A DNA stretch of 64,000 nt from Euphorbia lathyris (lineage: Eukaryota; Streptophyta; Magnoliopsida; Malpighiales; Euphorbiaceae), in the NCBI RefSeq assembly GCF_963576675.1, contig NC_088911.1:77839256-77903255 (forward strand). The letters are read 5' to 3'. The translations under genes and the position numbers were made by a program. Positions 57,901-64,000 of the stretch are shown here, one piece after another (the first letter of the stretch is position 1; each line of letters starts with the position of its first letter). The notes beneath the pieces are model-generated. The model was not told where the DNA came from and made no database searches. It saw only the letters and a list, made by a program, of their open reading frames with translations.

Positions 57901-59080
57901 CCTTGTAGAAATCAAGGGCAAGGCGCCGAATGTCCTCCTCCTCAAAAATCCACTCACCACTGGCGTCTTTAATAGCCTCGATCCTATTTCGCTGTCTCCT
58001 AATGATCGTTGAGAGGTGGAAAAACCTGGTATTCCGGTCCCCGTCTTGAATCCAAGCCTTCCTAGATTTCTGGAACCATAGAAGCTCTTCATGTCTAAGC
58101 ACAGCTTCCAACTCGTTCTGAAGAGCTCTTAGGTGACCATTCAGGCTATGATCAAAACGAACCTCCAAGCAACGCTGAACACCTTCCATTCTCCTCAAGA
58201 GTTTGTTCTTCCTCCTGATAATATGACCAAAAGTATTTTTATTCCAAACAGCCACATTCCTCCTGAATTCCTCAGTAGCGAGGAGAACATCAGAGTGGGG
58301 ATGCCAATTGCTTTTAACGAAATCCTTAAACTCGGGGTGAGACTCCCAAGCCACTAGATACCTAAAAGGTCTATTACCTTTCAGCCGATTTCCTTTGACC
58401 AAATTAATGAGGATAGGGCAATGGTCTGAGTGACGGAAAGGGAGATTAAGTACCTTGACCTCAGAAAACCTATAAATCGCTGCAACATTAGCGTACACCT
58501 TATCCAACCTAACAAACACACTATTCCTTTTCCAGGTAAATTTGTGGCCAGCAGCACCCAGGTCCGAAAGCCCGCACATATCCATACTTTGCTTATGATT
58601 AAGACACCGGTTCACATAATGATTACCCCCTCCTCTCTGATCACTCAAGAGGGCAATGTCATTAAAATCCCCGGCAACCAACCACGCCTCCACCATGTTA
58701 GAGCTAAAAGAATGAAGGATCTCCCACAGCCTTCTTCGGTTAGTCGAAACAGGATCAGCATAGACGAAGGTAATAAAGAAGGGTTTATTTCCCGGGTAAC
58801 ACACCTTACTATGGATGAATTGACTGTCCATAGTAACAATATCAATATTGACTTGACCTGGCTTCCAAAAGAGCCAAATCCCCCCTGCCCGGCCAGTAGC
58901 CTCCGACCTGACGCAATTCCAATTCTTAAACTTTCTAACCACCTCATCTGCTTTGGCTCCACTAACCTTGGTCTCAAGAAGGACAAAGCAGGAAGGGTTA
59001 AACTGTTTAATGAGATCATTGACATGAATGCGGGTAGCCTTGCTCGCCGCACCTCTAACATTCCAAACGAAGAAGTCCAT
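54980..59080 (-). pseudogene. LINE ORF2: endonuclease, reverse transcriptase, RNase H; one in-frame UAG
   Basis: Over 4101 nt one frame is open except for TAG at 57575-57577, giving 501 and 864 residues on either side. The first part is an AP-type endonuclease: MDFFVWNVRGA, LLETKVSG, VAGDFNDIALL, FRHSDHCPILI. The second opens with MRPISLCNVLYK and contains RT motifs (ALKLDLEKAYDRLNW, GIRQGDPMSPFLF, LLFADDVMLF with both catalytic Asp). It continues with a zf-RVT-like segment with CSRCSGHVETLCHALRDCP, and an RNase H domain with LNTDGS, FTAELWGIL, MESDN and REQNRVADRLAAAG (all four acidic positions present). The stop lies between endonuclease and RT, in the linker before RPISL. ORF2 may therefore be dead, or need readthrough. 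Confidence 0.93.
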
Positions 59081-59113
59081 CAGAGGGGGAGACTACAGAC
59101 GCAGGCCCAAACC

Positions 59114-61063
59114 CTAGATCAGGTATTTGTTTGGGGCTCCGGAGAGCCTAGAGGCGGTCCCAGAAGGACCCCTTTTATCCAAAGAATTCAAACCATGAAG
59201 GTTCTTTTTAGGTTTCCCTTTGGGATTCTTCATGTTTAACTTACTCACTCCTATAGTCTTACCAATAGGAGCATCAACAGGAGGATGTAGAGTACTCGCC
59301 TCCCTACTCAAACCCTTCCCAGCTGACAGGATAGACTGGGGAATCTCTTTGCCTTTAGCAGAAGCATTAGAGACAAAGAGAGGATTAATAGAATTACCCA
59401 GACTAGAGGCATGCTCTACCGACTCTAGACCAGGCATGCTTAAATCAATCTGCTTATCAGAAGGATCCGAGTCTTGATCTTCCTCCATAGACAAAACACC
59501 GAACCTTGACCCGGAACCCGAAGCTGAGTCCACTCCAGTCTCAATCCCCTTCTTAATATCCGGGGGTCTGACCTTGATCTCAGGAGCAATCTGGAGAGTA
59601 GTCATCTTCGTACTGATATCTGGTGAATGATTAGCATTAACATTAGCCCGTGGCTTCCTTCTCACTGGCCTCTTGGCAAGCATCCATGGGCCAAAGCTCC
59701 TTACTTCCCCTTGACTCTTCTCAGCTTCGCCTATGATAGGTTGCACCAACTCCTCCACGTCCTTCCTCCTCTTAGGACAACCCTCAAGGGTATGGCCAAA
59801 CATACCACATTCATAGCAGATGTTGTGTATACCTTCATATTCAATATGATAGACCTTGTTTTGAGTACAGAACTGAGAAAGAAGAGGCTTAGCGAGATCA
59901 ATATCGATACAGACCCTGGCAAACTTGCCTCTCACTGCCCCAATGGTAGTCTTATCAACATGGTGGACTTTCCCAATAAGGCTACCAATCTTGTTCAGGA
60001 ACCTATCACTGTAGTATTCAAGAGGTAGGCCCGGGAACCTAACCCAAGTAAGGATCCTGTTAACAGAGCAATCATGGGGATCAAAATTTGGGACCCAAGG
60101 TCTCAGAGCCAACACATGATTGGAGATAATATACGGACCACCATTCACAACAGCATTGAAATCCTCAGCCCTTGTGAATTTAATAACATAATAGTCATTT
60201 TCAAGGTCTGTGATAGTAACCTTTCCTTTCTTTGCCCATTGAGCCTGGATCCTCTGGGCAAAATAATTGAAACTGATCCTTTTCCCCAACACAGTGACGA
60301 TTAACGCCAATTTCCACTTCGATCTCATGACCCGCTTGTCATCTGAGGACAGCCGGATCCTAGGACACAGCGGGTTATCAGGCTCTCCATCCTCAGAATC
60401 AGAATCAGAGAGAAAATCCCCAGAATCATTCTCAAAAGCATCCACCTCCATCATGGGATCCTCCTTTGACACCCCTAGCAACTTATCCCTCCAGGAGGGG
60501 CCTCCCAAATCCACGGAAACTTCCGCTTGAGCGGCTTGCGTAGTCTGTGCGGCTTGCGCGGCCAGCACGGCCTGCGCGGCCAACGAAAGTCGCACGGCAT
60601 GCTCATCCTGCTGGGGAGAGACGGCCGGTACTCCCTGTGGCCCAAGCACCGAAAGCGGCCCTCTAACTCCGGAATCATACGCGCGTCCCTCCGTGAAAAA
60701 CGAGTCCAAGGCCGCGGCCGCGGCACCAACACCTTCCAGCCCCCGATCGGCCGCCGCATCCCTAGAAGCCCCCAACGGCACCGACGCACCCCTAGCACCC
60801 CCCGTCGAAACCGCCGAATCTGCCTCCCCACCATCCACCCACTCCGATCTACTCCTATCCCTCGACCGATCCCTCCGAATCCCGCTGCTCCGCCTCCTCC
60901 CCCGAGGAGATCCCTCGGATCTCCCATCATCCGCCGCCGCCCACGCCTCATCGATCCCGGAGCCATTGCCCCGCCCGCGCCCCGCCACCACCAGATCCGA
61001 CACAGGCCAGCCGCCTGCCTTCACCGACCCATCCCCCTTAACCTTCACGATCGCCTTGGTCAT
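59114..61063 (-). CDS. LINE ORF1: RNA-binding protein with DUF4283 and CCHC zinc knuckle
   Basis: This is an intact 649-codon frame. The N-terminal 170 residues are low complexity: Gly/Arg/Asp/Ser-rich with an RDRSRDRSRSEW run and an Ala/Gln stretch (AAQAAQTTQAAQ). Residues about 235-420 match DUF4283 of plant LINE ORF1 proteins (KWKLALIVTVLGKRISFNYF, YYVIKFTRAEDFNAVVNGGP, WVRFPGLPLEYYSDRFLNKIG, GKFARVCIDIDL). A CCHC knuckle follows (CYECGMFGHTLEGC). The C-terminal third is hydrophilic. It should coat LINE RNA in a ribonucleoprotein with ORF2. The N-terminal coding DNA (60500-61060) is strikingly GC- and CpG-rich compared with the rest of the window. Confidence 0.92.
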   Translation of the reverse strand: MTKAIVKVKGDGSVKAGGWPVSDLVVAGRGRGNGSGIDEAWAAADDGRSEGSPRGRRRSSGIRRDRSRDRSRSEWVDGGEADSAVSTGGARGASVPLGASRDAAADRGLEGVGAAAAALDSFFTEGRAYDSGVRGPLSVLGPQGVPAVSPQQDEHAVRLSLAAQAVLAAQAAQTTQAAQAEVSVDLGGPSWRDKLLGVSKEDPMMEVDAFENDSGDFLSDSDSEDGEPDNPLCPRIRLSSDDKRVMRSKWKLALIVTVLGKRISFNYFAQRIQAQWAKKGKVTITDLENDYYVIKFTRAEDFNAVVNGGPYIISNHVLALRPWVPNFDPHDCSVNRILTWVRFPGLPLEYYSDRFLNKIGSLIGKVHHVDKTTIGAVRGKFARVCIDIDLAKPLLSQFCTQNKVYHIEYEGIHNICYECGMFGHTLEGCPKRRKDVEELVQPIIGEAEKSQGEVRSFGPWMLAKRPVRRKPRANVNANHSPDISTKMTTLQIAPEIKVRPPDIKKGIETGVDSASGSGSRFGVLSMEEDQDSDPSDKQIDLSMPGLESVEHASSLGNSINPLFVSNASAKGKEIPQSILSAGKGLSREASTLHPPVDAPIGKTIGVSKLNMKNPKGKPKKNLHGLNSLDKRGPSGTASRLSGAPNKYLI

Positions 61064-61418
61064 CGCCGAGAGAGAGAGAGAGAGAGATTTACTTTTCTTA
61101 AATTCTACTATTAGTTATAGTTAATTTAGTTATAACTAATTGAGAGAGAGAGAGAAAATTGAGTTATAAAATTGATCCTGTGTTTTAGAGAGAGAAGAGA
61201 GATCTGAAAGAGAGGAGATAGATCTAAAAGGGAGAAATAGATCTGAGAGAGAGAAGATAGATCTCAAAATTCTCCATCTTCATAAAAATTCTTCACCATG
61301 ACAACAGATCTGAGAGAGAGAAGCCAGATCTGAAAAAGAGAAGATAGATCTAAAAGAGAGAGAAAGATCTAAAAGAGAAGAGATAGATCTCAAAACTCTC
61401 AATCTTCATAAAAATTCT
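61064..61418 (-). promoter_or_regulatory. LINE 5' UTR with tandem AGATCT-bearing monomers
   Basis: Two tandem units of about 120 bp (about 61181-61298 and 61305-61421) share order: a series of AGATCT hexamers separated by purine-rich GAGAGAGAAG spacers, ending in TCTTCATAAAAATTCTT. Nine AGATCT sites fall within about 210 bp. A hairpin-forming inverted repeat (TTAGTTATA ... TATAACTAA, about 61109-61137) and two GA runs (61069-61086, 61142-61158) lie nearer ORF1. It is probably the internal promoter. Confidence 0.7.
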
Positions 61419-61433
61419 TTGTAAAATATATCT

Positions 61434-63143
61434 AATATGTGAATATTCGTGTAATTTCCTTAAAAAAAAAAAAAAAAAAAAATCCTGTGATGATTACTCC
61501 TGGGCTTAAACCCAACGTCTTGTTTTTGGGGCCATATAATTCTTAAGGAATAGAAAACATTAAACACCTTTCATGTCATTATTATACCACCAATTAACTA
61601 GTTGTAGTTTTAACCAACTAAAATGGGCTAATAGAAATACATCAGGAACCCATATCTCTTGAACTTATATATTATCTAATCACTTCCTTGAATTTGTTCA
61701 AAATTAGCCACCTTAATATATTTAAAGTGACTTTTTACCTTTAAATATGTTTACAATGATTCTATTGTTTTCATGAAATTGATTAAAATCATATACATTT
61801 TAATTTATTCAAATTCAATTTTGTTCTACCAAGTAGACGTAAAATGTTGAAAATATAATTTTAAATAAGGCCAAGAAGCTAACAAGAAACTTTATAAGTC
61901 TAAAAGTCCAAAAATTTAAGGGCTACTAATATATTGAGACAGAAGTTATACGTTGCAAATTATTTGATGATATGATGAGTGATCAAATTAGATGGGCTTT
62001 GTATTTTTAGTGATGGCGAACAACTTCACTTCCTTCACAATAAAAGCTCAATTCTAATTGTGGAGAAAGTTAGGATCAATATCTTATAATAAACTAGAAT
62101 TAACACAATGGATGTCATCTTATCTTAACAATACCATTCATATACAAGAGATGATGCAAAAAATACTTTAACTTTACAGCCATGAGTAATTTTATCCTAA
62201 TGTTAGTAAGTTTGATCAATTTCAGATATCATTATAAAAGATGGATATTTTTTTCGTTATTCTCCACAAATTGCGTGTTGGTTCTGAAAAAAGGTTTCAT
62301 ATTTTTTATAATTTAATAATAAAATAAGAGATTGATTTTTTTTTAAATCCGGTGAAATATTTGAATTTTTTTGGTTCAACTCATACAAAATACATTATCT
62401 TTTTTTTTCCACGTCTAATCATATGTTTGTCATCTGTTACTAATTAGTGATAAAATGAGGTAAATGTGAAGTATAGATGATAAGATTCATGACATAGAAA
62501 ACAGTTTGATAAATAATTTTTTAAATTTTACTCAATTTATTAACGTTGTGAGTAAAATTGCTCTTCAATATTAATGTTAAGGGTAAAATTGATTTTAACT
62601 CGATATTTTTACCTCTTATCCCTAAAGAAAATAACAAAAATTAAATTTACTGACAAATTTTTCTATATAAACAAAAAAATTTCCGTGGTAAATTAGTTAT
62701 TCTTAGAAATTATAACAAATTTAGTATTGTCAGCGAAATTGGTGGAAAGATTTCCATCACTGTTTCTTAAGAAAAATAAATATATAAAATGTGTTTCTTA
62801 TTAAATTTGTCCATTAGTAGTATTTTGCTATAGTTGGGCCACTGGTTAAAAACGCAACATCATCACAAACTTTTAAAATAAATCATCTTAAAACAAAAGT
62901 AAATTCAACTAAAAATCTTAAATTAGCTACAATTTTGTCATATTTAACATAATATGAACACTACCTTCAAATAATTGAAAAGGATTTTCATGCAATTAAA
63001 TCTTATTGTTGTTAAATTTAAACTTAGTTAAAAAAACGACAAAATTGTATGTATAATTGACAAAAAAAAAAAAAATCTTGAACTCTTTGATATTTCATTT
63101 TTTAAGTTCATTAAATCATTTATATCTAGATATATTAAACGTC
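61434..63143. other. AT-rich intergenic DNA; poly-A run at its left end
   Basis: A run of about 22 A (about 61459-61481) lies 26 bp beyond the LINE target duplication, possibly a retroposon tail or part of the target. The rest has no ORF above background, RNA gene or TIR that I recognise. The outer end of the older copia 5' LTR should lie near its left side but is not identifiable. Confidence 0.45.
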
Positions 63144-63150
63144 ATTTTGG

Positions 63151-63190
63151 TTGTTGTTGTTTACGGTTAGTTGTTGTTGTTTACGGTTGC
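63151..63190. repeat. Short tandem repeat, two units of about 19 bp
   Basis: GTTGTTGTTTACGGTTAG-type units occur twice in tandem, followed by GTTGTTTGTTATTGCAGTTA-type degenerate copies to about 63228. Confidence 0.7.
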
Positions 63191-63249
63191 AATAAGTTGT
63201 TTGTTATTGCAGTTAGTTGTTTGTTATTAACTAATAACTATTTAATTAT

Positions 63250-63876
63250 TGAAAGCTTCAATGGAGAAGTATAATGGATTTCTCTAACCTCTAAGGAACG
63301 GATAATGAACCTGCATCTAACCAATAAGTAAATCAATAGATTTAGGCTTACCTCTTGTAGCGCAGATCCATTGAATAGCAGTGGAAGTAATTGACATTGA
63401 CTCCGTATCACCGATCTAAGAGATTACCATACCAAAGGACTAATCACCATTGATTCACGAACTAAGAACGAAACTTAAAGACGAAGGAAAGAGAGAAGAG
63501 AGCACATAGGAGAGAGAAATAGAAAGAGAGAGTCTCTTTTCTATTATGTTGTCTTAGCTTGTGTTAGGGTTTTTACCTCATTAGCTATCTATTTATAGCT
63601 AGATTAAACCCTAACCCTAATCCTAATCAGACTAGGTTACAGACGAGCCATAAATGGATCAGTAAATGGACCAAAACCTATTAACGGAAACATATTCCAT
63701 CACTTTATCTTGTTTATACTTGCAAATAGTTCGTACGATTGGCATACAATCAAGAACCCAAACGATGTATACTCGTTAGAGATATACATCCTCTTGAATT
63801 ACGTGTATAATTAAGAAATGGTATGCTTTATCCTAGAATTTATATCACATCCATTGTAATTGTCATGATCTCAACA
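63250..63876 (-). repeat. LTR-like block with minus-strand promoter, probably copia
   Basis: On the minus strand it begins TGTTGAGATCATG (63876) and may end CTTTCA (63250). A classic TATA box CTATAAATAGATAG (about 63586-63599) is preceded by telo-box-like AACCCTAA sequence. A CT-rich leader (CTCTCTCTTTCTATTTCTC) and a GGTAAGCC splice-donor-like site near 63352 follow. This is the layout of many plant copia LTRs. I found no matching target duplication, primer site or purine tract, so it could instead be the promoter and leader of a gene whose body is lost. Boundaries are tentative. Confidence 0.4.
63586..63599 (-). promoter_or_regulatory. TATA box, minus strand
   Basis: CTATAAATAGATAG on the minus strand, with the telo-box motif (AACCCTAACCC, plus strand) about 10-20 bp upstream and a CT-rich leader downstream. 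Confidence 0.55.
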
Positions 63877-64000
63877 GTCCATCTATATTCACAAGTGTGC
63901 ACATATGCACAACTATTCGGATTTGCGAAATATAGGACTACTAGATGTGAACTTGATAAAGTCTTTCCCTTTTACTACGTTCCTTCCATAAAAATTCATT

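Larger units (their letters stand above)
54932..61418 (-). mobile_element. Nearly intact, full-length L1-type LINE (6.5 kb)
   Basis: It is flanked by a 15-bp target duplication TTGTAAAATATATCT (54917-54931 and 61419-61433). In minus orientation it has a 355-bp 5' UTR, ORF1 (61063-59114), a 33-nt gap, ORF2 (59080-54980), a short 3' UTR and a poly-A tail of about 10-11 nt (T-run at 54931-54940). Completeness, intact ORF1, a single stop in ORF2 and an exact TSD indicate recent insertion. It is inserted in the 5' LTR of the older copia element. Confidence 0.92.

Noticed and set aside
60527..61124. Long plus-strand ORFs opposite LINE ORF1
   Set aside because: They are artefacts of the GC-rich coding strand (few stops) and consist of Pro/Arg-rich low-complexity translation.
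63601..63630. Interstitial telomere repeat
   Set aside because: Only two or three imperfect AACCCTA units, placed just upstream of a TATA box; this is telo-box promoter sequence, not a telomeric array.

Overview
This is nuclear DNA from a flowering plant, most likely a eudicot. The only intact host gene I can recognise is plant S-adenosylhomocysteine hydrolase (6570-8137, two exons, 485 residues). The rest is AT-rich intergenic DNA and layered transposable elements. I cannot name the species.

Layout, left: 1-2138 is the 3' end of a plus-strand SIRE-type Ty1/copia element (end of an accessory ORF, polypurine tract, 3' LTR). It abuts a broken PIF/Harbinger transposase end (2139-2453). Next come a solo LTR of a Ty3/gypsy-like element (2874-4251, imperfect TSD), a hAT-type MITE (5496-6284) with a Tourist-like MITE inside it (5755-5989), the SAHH gene, and a Stowaway-like MITE (8577-8822).

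Middle: 9787-44331 is one 34.5 kb composite on the minus strand. Element 1 (LTRs 9787-11271 and 43100-44331, TSD AAAAC) is interrupted by two complete relatives in the same orientation: element 2 (13123-24324, TSD CCTTT) and element 3 (25177-36916, TSD GAGAG). Both landed in the same accessory ORF of element 1. Each copy has an initiator-Met tRNA primer site, gag-pol, a 0.54-0.60 kb inter-ORF region, and a second ORF of roughly 980 codons downstream of pol. The inter-ORF region holds a CTCAGCAT-type repeat cluster and a TATA box about 95 nt before the second ORF, which suggests separate transcription of that ORF. Its product has a globular N-terminus, a Lys/Glu-rich nuclear-type middle and a C-terminus with 28-residue coiled-coil repeats. 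All copies carry stops or frameshifts, so none is autonomous as read.

Right: a 5'-truncated RTE-type LINE tail lies between 38-bp target duplications (45369-45728). A decayed second copia element follows, with 3' LTR 46572-47537 split by a Tourist-like MITE, a pol remnant 47538-51050, and a 5' LTR start and primer site near 54440. It was invaded by a decayed L1-type LINE (about 51906-54398) and by a nearly intact 6.5 kb L1-type LINE (54932-61418, 15-bp TSD). The young LINE has an intact ORF1 and an ORF2 with a single in-frame UAG. A 46-codon minus-strand ORF with a TATA box and one hydrophobic segment lies at 51431-51571. The right end is AT-rich, with a minus-strand promoter or LTR-like block at 63250-63876.
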